Shown: positions 6,657 to 14,845, counted from the stretch's first letter. The stretch is DNA of 27,464 nt from JABDGC01 sp964449835 (GCA_964449835.1 CAYVBZ010000029.1:1-27464); one strand, 5' to 3'. The notes: generated from the letters alone by a model not told the origin. A program made the numbers and translations.

Positions 6657-8114
6657 TTAGGAGGAGAAAGAATTTCCTTTATAAACCTCATCAGTTGACG
6701 CTTTTTCCTCTTCTTCAATGGGTTGTTTCGGAGATGGGGGCGGGGACCCGAGCAAAGTTAAATTGCTACTGCCAAACGCCTTTTTGGAAGGTGAAGCTGA
6801 AGGTGAAGCTGAAGCTGAAGCTGAAGACCCTTTAACTGCATTGTCATTTGTTACAGGTGATGGAAGCCGGCTGTTACCGCTTGGGGTTTCAGAATTTTGC
6901 TGGATCTGTTCTTCAGTTTCTATTTTTTCTTTATTAGCTTTATCGAAGGCGTTACTGATGTCTTGATGGCTACCGCCGCTGTTACGGCTACTAGACGTTC
7001 CATGGCTAGTCTCTTCTTGATTCAGCTTACCTGGGGGCTTGGGTTTATGTTTAGGACCGAGCGTAGGTTCAGGTCCTTTTTTGAACGCTTCCATTTCTAT
7101 ATCAGATGTTGGTGTTGTACTATGATTCAACTTCGGAAACTTCTCTGATGATTTGAACGGCAGGAAGTTCCTAGCAAGCGCTCTCAAGCCCGACAAAACA
7201 GGAGTGGCAAGAAGCGTTGTTCCGGCCACTGCAGCAGCGGAAGCAAAACCGGTGCCAATGCTAAGACTCAAACCCAGCGAAGAGCCAACTGACGTGAGGC
7301 CGCTGACAAAGAGCGAACCAACGGTGCTTACCACAGGCAAACCTGCAACCCAGTTCACTGCAACACCGAGACCGGTGACGATCTGAGTACCCACGCTGCC
7401 GCTTGCGATTAATGCAGCACCAACGACAGGAGCAGCAAAGACCGCGATGCTTGCATAAGCAGCCGTTGAAATTAAACCACGAAGCCCTGCGGCCACGACA
7501 CCGACAGTAACATGTGCCAAGCTTTTACGGTCACCATTTATATCATGATCATGATGTGCGAAATAGGCAAAAGTTTCTTTCATGCCACAAAACGGAGATG
7601 TAATGGTTTGGCCCGCTTTCGCCACTAACCAGGGAACATAGCTGGCTAAATTCGCTACAAACCCGAGCGCCTCATAACCAAAGATCTTGGCCCGAACAGA
7701 AACGGGCGTTTTATAGCGAGATGAAGCCTCGCTGCTCTGAAATTCTCTATTAGCGATAGCTTCAGCTTTTTGAGTCGCTTTTTTAGCGGCATTCGCTAAG
7801 ACACCAGCAGCCAAATTCCAAATAAATTCGGTCCCGAGTTTAACTGTATTTTTGATCAGACGACTGGGAATAAAAACCAAAAATTCCAACCAGTTGTAAA
7901 TTCTGCGGTCCAATTTCCATTCAGCGACGACGCGAGGGGAAGATGTTTTTTTACGTGTGTACTTATATTGAAAACCGGTAAATGCAGAGACAGTAGACCA
8001 AAATGGCGACTCATTATCAATCAATCTATGGTTATAAGTATCTTCAAACGCTTTCCGCGCTACTGCCTTAAAGCTTCTTGCTTTAGGAAGAGGTAGTATA
8101 TGATGGCCTAGCAT
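6657..8114 (-). CDS. Hydrophobic hypothetical protein, candidate type IV (Dot/Icm) effector
   Basis: A 485-residue protein of no recognised family. The N-terminal 180 residues are mixed and basic. About 200-320 is a long Gly/Ala/Val/Ser-rich hydrophobic region able to form several membrane helices (VTVGVVAAGLRGLISTAAYA, GASLGLS-type stretches). About 330-485 is a low-complexity hydrophilic tail rich in Ser, Pro, Lys and Glu, with an Ala-Ser repeat and EEEE at 467-470, about 16 residues from the end (final residues EVYKGNSFSS). A glutamate run and small or polar residues near the C-terminus are known features of Dot/Icm signals. The effector role is inference. Start ATG at 8114 has GAGG upstream and a good promoter 63-91 nt away. 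Confidence 0.75.
   Translation of the reverse strand: MLGHHILPLPKARSFKAVARKAFEDTYNHRLIDNESPFWSTVSAFTGFQYKYTRKKTSSPRVVAEWKLDRRIYNWLEFLVFIPSRLIKNTVKLGTEFIWNLAAGVLANAAKKATQKAEAIANREFQSSEASSRYKTPVSVRAKIFGYEALGFVANLASYVPWLVAKAGQTITSPFCGMKETFAYFAHHDHDINGDRKSLAHVTVGVVAAGLRGLISTAAYASIAVFAAPVVGAALIASGSVGTQIVTGLGVAVNWVAGLPVVSTVGSLFVSGLTSVGSSLGLSLSIGTGFASAAAVAGTTLLATPVLSGLRALARNFLPFKSSEKFPKLNHSTTPTSDIEMEAFKKGPEPTLGPKHKPKPPGKLNQEETSHGTSSSRNSGGSHQDISNAFDKANKEKIETEEQIQQNSETPSGNSRLPSPVTNDNAVKGSSASASASPSASPSKKAFGSSNLTLLGSPPPSPKQPIEEEEKASTDEVYKGNSFSS
6790..6825 (-). repeat. GAAGCT-type tandem repeat in the effector tail
   Basis: On the plus strand, two copies of the 12-mer GGTGAAGCTGAA (6790-6801, 6802-6813) are followed by two GCTGAA copies (6814-6825). 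On the coding strand this gives the Ser-Ala-Ser-Pro repeat of the C-terminal tail. The 6-nt unit keeps the frame, so copy changes would alter tail length without truncation. Confidence 0.7.
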
Positions 8115-8176
8115 AACGTAAAAACCTCATGTTAAGTTATTATTGTATGAATTTTATCTAAAACAATGCGATGCAA

Positions 8177-8205
8177 ACGATAAACAAATTAATCAATAAT
8201 GTCAA
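8177..8205 (-). promoter_or_regulatory. Sigma-70-like promoter of the effector-like gene
   Basis: On the minus strand a perfect TTGACA (8200-8205) is 17 bp from TATCGT (8177-8182). The region is very AT-rich and leads to the ATG at 8114. The -10 box matches consensus at only four of six positions. Confidence 0.5.
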
Positions 8206-8252
8206 TTATCTAATTCAAGAATAGTCCACAAAAAAAATGATATATTATTAAT

Positions 8253-10130
8253 ATGTCGCTGCTTGATAAAATTCTAGGAAAACCGTTGGCCCTGGGAGAG
8301 CAAAAAAAACAAGCTCTTTCAGTTTTGACCGGCGTGCCGGCTTTAGGCTTGGATGCCTTGGCTTCCACGGCTTATGGCCCTGAGGCCGCGCTCATGATTT
8401 TGTTGTCCGCAGGCCAGGCGGGCATGAATTGCTTTTTTTATATTTCCTTGGCTGTTATCGGCGTTCTAATCACTTTATATTTTTCCTATCAACAAACAAC
8501 CGCTGCTTACCCCAATGGCGGCGGCGCTTACATCGTCGCGAGTGACAATCTAGGAAAGAAAGTTGGACTCTGTGCCGCGGTCGCCTTACTTTTGGATTAT
8601 TTGCTCAATGTCTGTGTGGGTATCTCAGCAGGGGCCGGTGCGATTGTGTCAGCGCTTCCCAGCTTATATCCCTACACCTTGCTGCTCTGTCTGCTTGTTC
8701 TTTTCATGCTCACCCTGCTCAACTTGAGAGGTGTCCGCGAATCAGGCTCTTTTTTTGTTCTGCCGACCATTTTATTTGTGGCCTGTCTCATGATTTCAAT
8801 TGTCATTGGTTTAGATCAAAGCTTTCGCAGCGGAGGTCACCCGCATTCCTTGTCACCTTTACCTGCGCGTCCGCCTGCCATCGAGCATTTAAGTCTTTGG
8901 CTTTTGTTGGGCGCATTTGCCAATGGTTTAACCGCAATGACCGGCGTTGAAGCGGTCAGTAATGCTGTGCCTTTGTTTAAAAAACCAACGGTAAAAAACG
9001 CGCAATGGACCTTGACCTGTATTGCAGGTTTATTAGGAGGCATCCTCTTATTTCTAGGTTATCTCTGTCCTGCTTACGGAATTGTGGCCATGGACCAAAC
9101 TCAGCCGGGCTATCAAACCATTCTGTCGCAATTGGTTGCGGCCACAACAGGAAAGGGAGTTTTCTATTATTTCGCCAACGCCTGCTTTTTTATCATTCTG
9201 ACGTATTCAGCACAAACTAGTTTTATCGGTTTCCCGCGAGTCTGCCGTTTGTTGGCGGAAGATAATTTCATGCCAAATTTTTTCGCTGAAAGAGGGCGTC
9301 GGCTGGTTTTTTCACATGGGATTATTGTTTTAGCATTTCTTTCTGCGGTCCTTCTCATCGTGTTTAAAGGCATCACCTATTATTTGATTCCTTTGTTTGC
9401 GATTGGGGCCTTCAGCGCCTTTCTTTTTTCTCAGAGCGGAATGGTCATTCATTGGTTAAAAAAAACCAAAAAGCGGCGCCATCCCCTCAAATTATTTTTT
9501 AATGCTTTAGGCGCTTCGACTACGGCCTTTGCTCTCATCATCATTGTTGCCGCGAAATTTAGGGAGGGAGGCTGGATTATCATTGTGCTTGCCCCCGTCT
9601 TCGTTTTACTCTTCACTCAGGTCCATCGTCATTATCGACATATTTCCCGGGAAATTGACCATCCGCTTGATTTACAGGCGGAAAAGCGTAAGCCGCCTAT
9701 TGTGATCATTCCAATCAAAGGCTGGGACCGTGTGGCGGAAAAGGCGCTGCGTTTTGGCCTGCTGCTTTCAGATGAAGTCATTGCCTTAAATATTGATATC
9801 CATGAAGGTCACGAAGAAGATTTGTTGAGGAAGGTTTGGTCTGAAAAGGTAGAAAAAACGATGAAACAGGTGCGCGGCCCTGTGCCAAAACTAGTGATTA
9901 TCAATTCTCCCTTTCGAAAACTTTATCAACCCATTTTAACTTATGTGCAAGCTATGCGCCGTAAACGGCCGGACCGAACGATTGCTGTGGTTATACCGGA
10001 ACTGGTTGAACCGCATTGGTACGAATATTTGCTTCACAGCTTGCATGCTGCAGGACTGAGAACTTTATTATTTTTACAACGTGACCAAAAAGTTATTGTT
10101 ATTCCAATGCCGTGGTTTTTGCATGAATAA
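8253..10130 (+). CDS. KimA/YdaO-like APC-superfamily permease (potassium or amino acid transporter)
   Basis: A 625-residue protein with about 12 membrane helices in residues 25-470 and a soluble C-terminal domain of about 150 residues (from KPPIVIIPIKGWDRVAEKAL). It resembles KimA of Bacillus subtilis along its length: LGKPL near the N-terminus, LASTAYGPEAALMILL, YPNGGGAYIVASDNLGKK, ALTGVEAISN-like AMTGVEAVSNAVPLFKKP, and FSQSGMVIHWLKK. KimA imports K+ and is controlled by c-di-AMP through its C-terminal part; amino acid transport is the alternative for a gammaproteobacterium. The ATG at 8253 has no visible Shine-Dalgarno sequence; TATATT 12 nt upstream raises a leaderless transcript. A divergent effector-like gene shares the upstream region. 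Confidence 0.88.
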   Translation: MSLLDKILGKPLALGEQKKQALSVLTGVPALGLDALASTAYGPEAALMILLSAGQAGMNCFFYISLAVIGVLITLYFSYQQTTAAYPNGGGAYIVASDNLGKKVGLCAAVALLLDYLLNVCVGISAGAGAIVSALPSLYPYTLLLCLLVLFMLTLLNLRGVRESGSFFVLPTILFVACLMISIVIGLDQSFRSGGHPHSLSPLPARPPAIEHLSLWLLLGAFANGLTAMTGVEAVSNAVPLFKKPTVKNAQWTLTCIAGLLGGILLFLGYLCPAYGIVAMDQTQPGYQTILSQLVAATTGKGVFYYFANACFFIILTYSAQTSFIGFPRVCRLLAEDNFMPNFFAERGRRLVFSHGIIVLAFLSAVLLIVFKGITYYLIPLFAIGAFSAFLFSQSGMVIHWLKKTKKRRHPLKLFFNALGASTTAFALIIIVAAKFREGGWIIIVLAPVFVLLFTQVHRHYRHISREIDHPLDLQAEKRKPPIVIIPIKGWDRVAEKALRFGLLLSDEVIALNIDIHEGHEEDLLRKVWSEKVEKTMKQVRGPVPKLVIINSPFRKLYQPILTYVQAMRRKRPDRTIAVVIPELVEPHWYEYLLHSLHAAGLRTLLFLQRDQKVIVIPMPWFLHE

Positions 10131-10154
10131 GGCCGCGGCCCTGATTCTATATTT

Positions 10155-10358
10155 TTAACGGCCGCGGGTTGCTTGATAAGCCGCTTGGTTGCCTGGGTTC
10201 ACTTGGTTCCAGGGGTTCGCGCGTGTGGGCAGCGGTGAAAGCGAACCGTTTGCATTCGGTTCCACGCTGGGCGACATTGTATCCGAGGTCGTGGCGCAAC
10301 TGGACAGCAAGCTAGAAAGTAAAATAGACAGGGTAATAAGTGAAATCTTATTTCTCAT
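10155..10358 (-). CDS. Small putative lipoprotein
   Basis: A 67-residue protein with a lipoprotein signal: basic start MRNK, a hydrophobic stretch, and lipobox LLSSC with the lipidated Cys at 21. The mature part of 47 residues is rich in Pro, Asn, Ser and Gln and has no known domain. The outer or inner membrane destination cannot be read with certainty. GAGAA lies upstream of the ATG. Its last codons overlap a GC-rich inverted repeat (10133-10140 and 10160-10167) shared with the end of the permease gene. Confidence 0.75.
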   Translation of the reverse strand: MRNKISLITLSILLSSLLSSCATTSDTMSPSVEPNANGSLSPLPTRANPWNQVNPGNQAAYQATRGR

Positions 10359-10429
10359 AAGAGATTCTCTTTTGAATAAAATTAATTATAGCATTGATAA
10401 TTGTTGTTGTAATCATTACTTATAATTAC

Positions 10430-10458
10430 TTGAAACATTAAATATCTATAGTTATTAT
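10430..10458 (+). promoter_or_regulatory. Sigma-70-like promoter before the small ORF and recombinase
   Basis: TTGAAA (10430-10435) and TATTAT (10453-10458) are 17 bp apart, each matching consensus at five of six positions. The small ORF begins 42 nt after the -10 box. The 10359-10499 stretch is otherwise AT-rich with no further feature. Confidence 0.55.
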
Positions 10459-10499
10459 TCAAAGTACATTAAGTATCTAGAATAATAGCTAGGATAGCC

Positions 10500-10634
10500 A
10501 TGAAAGTCCAAAAAGCCATCGTAGAAGCTAGTAACCAGATAAAATGGTTAGTCATTGGTAATGATTACCTCCCAATCCAGCTAATCCAGAGAAACTCTAA
10601 AGCGATCTATATGGTTAAAACTGTTATTTCATAG
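10500..10634 (+). CDS. 44-residue ORF upstream of the tyrosine recombinase, possible recombinase fragment
   Basis: An ATG at 10500 with AGGA five nucleotides upstream opens 44 codons, starting MKVQKAIVEASNQIKWLVIG and containing NDYLPIQLIQ. The beginning recalls the MKVQ ... W-x-V ... DYLPI-x-PI start of integrases of the Tn554 type, so it could be a truncated N-terminal remnant. It could also be a real small protein, since promoter, ribosome-binding site and start are all in good order. A stem-loop follows, then the full recombinase gene 50 nt downstream. Confidence 0.5.
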   Translation: MKVQKAIVEASNQIKWLVIGNDYLPIQLIQRNSKAIYMVKTVIS

Positions 10635-10641
10635 GCTAATG

Positions 10642-10663
10642 GCCGGTAATTCCTATTACCGGC
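10642..10663 (+). promoter_or_regulatory. Perfect stem-loop in the leader of the recombinase gene
   Basis: GCCGGTAAT (10642-10650) and ATTACCGGC (10655-10663) form a 9-bp stem with a TCCT loop. It lies between the 44-codon ORF and the recombinase start. The short TTT nearby makes it a weak terminator or attenuator; a recombination or protein-binding site is the alternative. Confidence 0.5.
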
Positions 10664-10684
10664 TAGTTTAAAAAGGACATATTA

Positions 10685-11935
10685 ATGGCTCGTGAATACA
10701 CACCAATTCCATTATTTGACTCACTCGAATACCTTGATTCGGGGCTCGAGTCTCAGTTATCCCGTATACAACCATTATTGCCCGCCAATATTACCCCAAA
10801 TTGCGTTCAAGCTGATTATAAACAGACTTGTCGCTTTCTACAGGCTTACCGTGGGAGCGCCGAAACCTTTAAGTCTTATCGCCGTGAAATTGAACGATTA
10901 CTCCAGTGGACTTGGTTTATTCATGCAAAGCCATTAAAAGATTTACGTAGAAGCGATATCGAAGCCTTCCTTGAGTTCTGCCAGGCGCCGCCTAGGTATT
11001 GGATTGGGATCAAGCACGTTCCGCGCTTTACCGATCAGGAGGGTCTCCGTGTTGCTCATTCTGCATGGCGGCCCTTTGTTGCCACCATTAGCAAAAAAGC
11101 CCATCGGGATGGGCAACTACCAAATGAAAAATCTTATGCGCTTTCACAAAGCGCCTTGCAAGCCATTTTCGCTATTTTAAGCAGCTATTTTAATTACCTT
11201 GAACAAGAAGAACATGTTTTCGGAAACCCAGTTGCCCAAATACGCCAGAAAAGTAAATTCTTGCGTAAGCATCATGGTAAGAAAGCCATCCGGCGGTTAT
11301 CTGAATTACAATGGATGTACATTATTGAAACAGCTGAGCAGATGGCTTCTGAAAATCCAGCGATGCATGAACGCACGCTTTTCATCATGAACGCTTTGTT
11401 CGCAATGTACTTACGGGTTTCTGAATTAGCTGCAAGCGATCGATGGATCCCACAAATGGGACATTTTTATTTGGATACCGATGGTAACTGGTGGTTTAAA
11501 ACAGTTGGCAAAGGAAATAAAGAACGCGATATCAGTGTTAGCAATGCGATGCTTGAAGCGCTAAAACGTTATCGCAGCAGTTTAGGGCTGACTTCCCTGC
11601 CCTCGCCTGGCGAATCCACCCCTCTTGTTCCAAAAGCGCTTGGCAAAGGCCCTATTGAAGGTGCTAGGCATATTCGCAGAATTGTCCAAAATTGCTTTGA
11701 TCAAGCCATTGAGCGATTAAAAAAGGATGGCTTTAAAGAAGATGCGGAAATGCTAGCCGCAGCAACTGTTCACTGGCTTCGCCATACAGGGATCTCTGAA
11801 GATGTAAAAATTCGGCCTCGTGAGCATGTGCGAGACGATGCGGGTCATAGTTCAAGCGCGATTACTGATCAATATATTGATATTGAACTCCGCGCACGGC
11901 ATGCCTCTGCAAAGAAAAAGAGAATTAAACTTTGA
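10685..11935 (+). CDS. Tyrosine recombinase (phage-integrase family)
   Basis: A 416-residue site-specific recombinase. An N-terminal core-binding domain covers about 40-190. The catalytic domain follows with every active-site residue: R244 in YLRVSEL, K276 in VGKGNKERD, H363 and R366 in HWLRH, H388 in GHSSS, and nucleophile Y397 in DQYID. Hence it should be able to cut and join DNA. The PPRYWIG segment and the RPREHVRDDAGHSSSAITD block identify a subfamily found in chromosomes and plasmids of many Proteobacteria, with no settled role as far as I know. AAGGA precedes the ATG by seven nucleotides. No matching attachment repeats were found around it. Confidence 0.93.
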   Translation: MAREYTPIPLFDSLEYLDSGLESQLSRIQPLLPANITPNCVQADYKQTCRFLQAYRGSAETFKSYRREIERLLQWTWFIHAKPLKDLRRSDIEAFLEFCQAPPRYWIGIKHVPRFTDQEGLRVAHSAWRPFVATISKKAHRDGQLPNEKSYALSQSALQAIFAILSSYFNYLEQEEHVFGNPVAQIRQKSKFLRKHHGKKAIRRLSELQWMYIIETAEQMASENPAMHERTLFIMNALFAMYLRVSELAASDRWIPQMGHFYLDTDGNWWFKTVGKGNKERDISVSNAMLEALKRYRSSLGLTSLPSPGESTPLVPKALGKGPIEGARHIRRIVQNCFDQAIERLKKDGFKEDAEMLAAATVHWLRHTGISEDVKIRPREHVRDDAGHSSSAITDQYIDIELRARHASAKKKRIKL

Positions 11936-12098
11936 TCAATCCTTCCATTCTTAAAGAATATGTTCACTATGGCGTTGCTTATTTCACTTATTTACCTCGT
12001 GCCCGAGCCCGCGTAAAATCTGTTAATTACGCAACAACGCCCAGGCTGCGATATAATAATAAGAATGAACCACTTTACCTGTTTTCCAGGAGGTCTTT

Positions 12099-12740
12099 AT
12101 GAACAACAAATCGTCTCTCGAACTACTGAATCCTAACAACTGCGTCTTGGCCTTGATTGACCATCAACCCCAAATGTTCTTCGGTGTTGAATCAGCCAAT
12201 CGTGAAACCATTAAAAATAATACCATTGGCCTTGCTAAGACGGCGAAAATATTTAAAGTGCCTACCATTCTCACGACCGTGGCCGCTGAAACATTTAGCG
12301 GGCCGCTGATTCCTCAACTACAAGCCGTTTTTCCCAATCAGAAGCCCATTGACCGCACTTCGATGAATTCTTGGGAAGATAAAAATTTTGTGAACGCCGT
12401 GGAAAAAACTAAACGCAAAAAATTAGTGATCGCCGCTTTATGGACCGAGGTTTGTCTCGCATTCCCAGCCTTGTCGGCTTTGGCGGCTGGCTATGAAGTG
12501 TATGCAGTGGTGGATGCTTCTGGCGCCACGACACTCGAGGCCCACCAGTCGGCGATTAAACGACTCACCCAAGCTGGCGTGGTTCCCGTCACTTGGGTAC
12601 AAGTGCTCTGTGAATTACAGCGCGACTGGGCCCGTCAAGAAACTTATGAGCAAGTGCTCGCGCTGGTGAAAGAACATGCTGGAGCCTATGGCATTGGCGT
12701 GTTTTACGCACAGTCGATGTTAGGTGTGCACGCTGAATAA
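12099..12740 (+). CDS. Isochorismatase-family (YcaC-like) hydrolase
   Basis: A 213-residue cysteine hydrolase of the isochorismatase-like fold. The catalytic Asp is D21 (LIDHQ) and the nucleophile is C119 in WTEVCLAFPALSAL; RTSMNSWED matches the R-x-x-N-x-W-x block of YcaC, as do VVDASG and the late CELQRDW. YcaC is an octameric enzyme of unknown substrate, so the reaction cannot be named. A strong AGGAGGT sits before the ATG and TATAAT lies at 12052-12057; the 11936-12051 stretch has no gene. Transcription likely ends at the hairpin at 12793-12818. Confidence 0.9.
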   Translation: MNNKSSLELLNPNNCVLALIDHQPQMFFGVESANRETIKNNTIGLAKTAKIFKVPTILTTVAAETFSGPLIPQLQAVFPNQKPIDRTSMNSWEDKNFVNAVEKTKRKKLVIAALWTEVCLAFPALSALAAGYEVYAVVDASGATTLEAHQSAIKRLTQAGVVPVTWVQVLCELQRDWARQETYEQVLALVKEHAGAYGIGVFYAQSMLGVHAE

Positions 12741-12792
12741 ATCAGCTCTTCTCCAACCGCAGTATTATGAGGAAGGCAGTTTTGTGAAAATG

Positions 12793-12818
12793 GGGAAGTG
12801 GCTTCCCGCTTCCCTTTT
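12793..12818 (+). terminator. Rho-independent terminator after the YcaC-like gene
   Basis: GGGAAGTGG (12793-12801) and CCGCTTCCC (12806-12814) form a 9-bp stem with one wobble and a 4-nt loop, followed by TTTT. The T run overlaps the stop of the convergent patatin gene. Confidence 0.7.
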
Positions 12819-13770
12819 AATCAATAAACTCTTCTTGGTCCTTGTTGCGCTTTAAAGAAATATGTTTCTTTGCCAGTAATTTTTTAATGGCAGGTAAAGC
12901 TTCTTTTGCCGATTCTTCGCCGATCTGCATGAGATAAGTTCGTTTAGAGCCATCAAACATGGCAACCTCATTCGGCTCAGGATGGATAATAATATGCGCT
13001 CTAGAAGCGCTATAATCGTTGAGATGCATCAATAACATATCGAAGCTGCGTAGGAAAACACCGGCGCCACTGGTGGGCAGCTCTTTAGATAAAGGATGGT
13101 TTAGACTGACTGCAATGATCAACTTGGGGTGAAAACTTTGTGCAACATCCACCGCAACAGGATCAATCAAGCCCCCGTCGACAAAGGTTTTTCCATAGAG
13201 TTTCACCGGGCGGAAAAAAAACGGCACCGCGCTCGAAGCGTTGACGGCAGGAGCGATCGGCCCACTCTCGAAAACATGCATTTTCCCGGAGTCCAGGTCT
13301 GTCGCAACCGCGATAAAAGGAATTTGCAAATCTTCAAATTTTTTGGCTTTCAGATGATGAACAAGAAAATTTTGCAGACCATTGCCGCTGATAGGGCCTT
13401 GCGTCAAATTCATCAAAGAAAAATCAATGACATCGTTGCGCGGCGTTGCTAATAAAAGTTCGCGCAGTGAATTGGAGGAAGGCTGGTCCGCATAGAGTGC
13501 TCCGATAATACTGCCGGCACTGGTGCCCACAATCATATCAATTGGAATGTGGTTTTCTTCCAAAGCTTTAATGACACCTACATGCGCAAAACCTCGGGCC
13601 CCACCGCTGCCAAGAACGAGCACCACGCGTGGGTGGACGTGTTTGAGATAAGCCGCCGAGGGTTCAGCTTGTGGGATGGCCAGTTGAGGATTTTGTGCTG
13701 CGCAACCACCCAGCAACACGAAAAGGGCCGAAAGGAGACTCGGCAATAAAGACCGCTGTATCAAATTCAT
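12817..13770 (-). CDS. Patatin-like phospholipase, lipoprotein
   Basis: A 317-residue RssA-like patatin with a lipoprotein signal: hydrophobic leader and LLGGC with Cys23. The catalytic parts are complete: oxyanion loop GSGGARG (54-60), nucleophile S84 in GTSAG, and catalytic D198 in VDGG. Patatins are serine acyl hydrolases that release fatty acids from phospholipids; the lipid anchor places it on a membrane facing the periplasm or outside. The ATG at 13770 has only a weak AAAGAA upstream. It is transcribed towards the YcaC-like gene and away from the cold-shock gene. Confidence 0.9.
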   Translation of the reverse strand: MNLIQRSLLPSLLSALFVLLGGCAAQNPQLAIPQAEPSAAYLKHVHPRVVLVLGSGGARGFAHVGVIKALEENHIPIDMIVGTSAGSIIGALYADQPSSNSLRELLLATPRNDVIDFSLMNLTQGPISGNGLQNFLVHHLKAKKFEDLQIPFIAVATDLDSGKMHVFESGPIAPAVNASSAVPFFFRPVKLYGKTFVDGGLIDPVAVDVAQSFHPKLIIAVSLNHPLSKELPTSGAGVFLRSFDMLLMHLNDYSASRAHIIIHPEPNEVAMFDGSKRTYLMQIGEESAKEALPAIKKLLAKKHISLKRNKDQEEFID

Positions 13771-13952
13771 AAATTATGCTTAATTCTTTAGATATTCTCA
13801 CATATCTTATTCAAAGGATAAATTTTAGTCAATTTTAAACACATATTTTACTCTCGCAGCCTGTTTAATTTATGATACATTATTTATGTTTCCAGGCCAT
13901 CTTTCTTGAAGATGAGTTTGGTGTTTGATCAATTTACAGAAGGTGTTTATCT

Positions 13953-14168
13953 ATGTCAGCACGTGAAAAAGGGACTGTTAAATGGTTCAACAATTCTAAA
14001 GGGTTTGGTTTCATTCAACGCGATCAAGGTGGGGATGTGTTTGTGCATTTTCGCGCAATTTCCGGTGAGGGTTACCGCTCTTTAGAAGAGGGACAACGCG
14101 TCGAATTTACAGTGACAAAAGGCCAGAAAGGGCTGCAAGCTGAAGACGTTACGGTTGTTGAAGAATAA
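13953..14168 (+). CDS. Cold-shock protein (CspA family)
   Basis: A 71-residue single cold-shock domain that binds single-stranded RNA or DNA in the cytoplasm. RNP1 (KGFGFI) and RNP2 (VFVHF) are present, as are the GTVKWFN start and the LEEGQRVEF segment. AGAAGG precedes the ATG by nine nucleotides. In the leader, CATCTT (13898-13903) and AAGATG (13909-13914) can pair; csp genes of this kind often have structured leaders that matter at low temperature, but this hairpin is small. Whether it is cold-induced cannot be read. Confidence 0.95.
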   Translation: MSAREKGTVKWFNNSKGFGFIQRDQGGDVFVHFRAISGEGYRSLEEGQRVEFTVTKGQKGLQAEDVTVVEE

Positions 14169-14188
14169 CCGGGACCCATTAGTAAATT

Positions 14189-14209
14189 CCTTCCCCCGCA
14201 GGGGGAAGG
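14189..14209. terminator. Perfect GC-rich hairpin between the cold-shock and methyltransferase genes
   Basis: CCTTCCCCC (14189-14197) and GGGGGAAGG (14201-14209) form a 9-bp stem with a GCA loop. It starts one base after the methyltransferase stop (14210-14212) and 20 nt after the cold-shock stop, so it may end both transcripts. There is no T run on the plus side; the GGGGGAAGGCTAGGATGGGG context recalls dispersed REP-type repeats. Confidence 0.55.
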
Positions 14210-14830
14210 CTAGGATGGGGGAATCTTCTTATAAAAATAACACAAAGCGGAATCCCAATTCCCTTCGGCCAGGCTTGTTTTGATAAAACGCAGACCTTGT
14301 AACTGTGGAAGCGGCCTGAGACTCAAAAGAGTGTGAATATTTTGATTGCCATCGATCAACTTTCCAAGAGCGAACAAAGTTTGTTGGTTAAAACAAACTG
14401 AATTGATAAAGACGACCGTTGCCCTCTCAAAAGAAATTTCAAGAAAATCACCCTGGATAAAATGCAGCTTCCGTTCCGGGCCATAAAACTCAGGCAGCTC
14501 TTTTTGAATTTGCGCTGCAATTTCTTGGCTCTTTTGATAAAGCTCGGGGATGAGTTCAATGCCGCAGGCTTCTTTAACGACAGTGTTCAAAAAAACCTGC
14601 GCGGTGACTCTTCCCGTTCCTGAGCCAAGGTCATAAAAAACATCCTCTGCGCTAAGCCTTAGCTCTGAGAGGAGTTTATTGACACTGCCATAAAGGATTT
14701 CTCCTTGGGTGGCCGACAAATCCTGTTTTTTATATTTCTCCGCGTCTGCATAGGGGTGGGCCGACTGATAAAGCCGGCTTAAATAGGATTGGCAGATTTG
14801 ATCAGGTTCTTGTCTCATGCTTTTCATCAT
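14210..14830 (-). CDS. SAM-dependent methyltransferase, DOT1-like
   Basis: A 206-residue class I methyltransferase. Motif I is FYDLGSGTGRVTAQ, followed by an acidic residue in GIELIPELY, GDFLEISF, and INSVCFNQQ in the place of the catalytic loop. The GSGTGRV stretch and the loop suggest the DOT1-like group (eukaryotic DOT1 methylates histone H3 Lys79); a small-molecule or RNA substrate is also possible. Starts at 14830, 14827 and 14818 are all in frame and none has a clear ribosome-binding site. The gene begins head-to-head with a membrane-protein gene with almost no intergenic space. Confidence 0.8.
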   Translation of the reverse strand: MMKSMRQEPDQICQSYLSRLYQSAHPYADAEKYKKQDLSATQGEILYGSVNKLLSELRLSAEDVFYDLGSGTGRVTAQVFLNTVVKEACGIELIPELYQKSQEIAAQIQKELPEFYGPERKLHFIQGDFLEISFERATVVFINSVCFNQQTLFALGKLIDGNQNIHTLLSLRPLPQLQGLRFIKTSLAEGNWDSALCYFYKKIPPS

Positions 14831-14845
14831 AATATGATATTAGGC

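Noticed and set aside
10133..10167. GC-rich inverted repeat CCGCGGCC and GGCCGCGG as a terminator
   Set aside because: The arms are exact, but the loop is 19 nt, there is no T run after the stem, and the right arm is coding for the lipoprotein. It may be chance.
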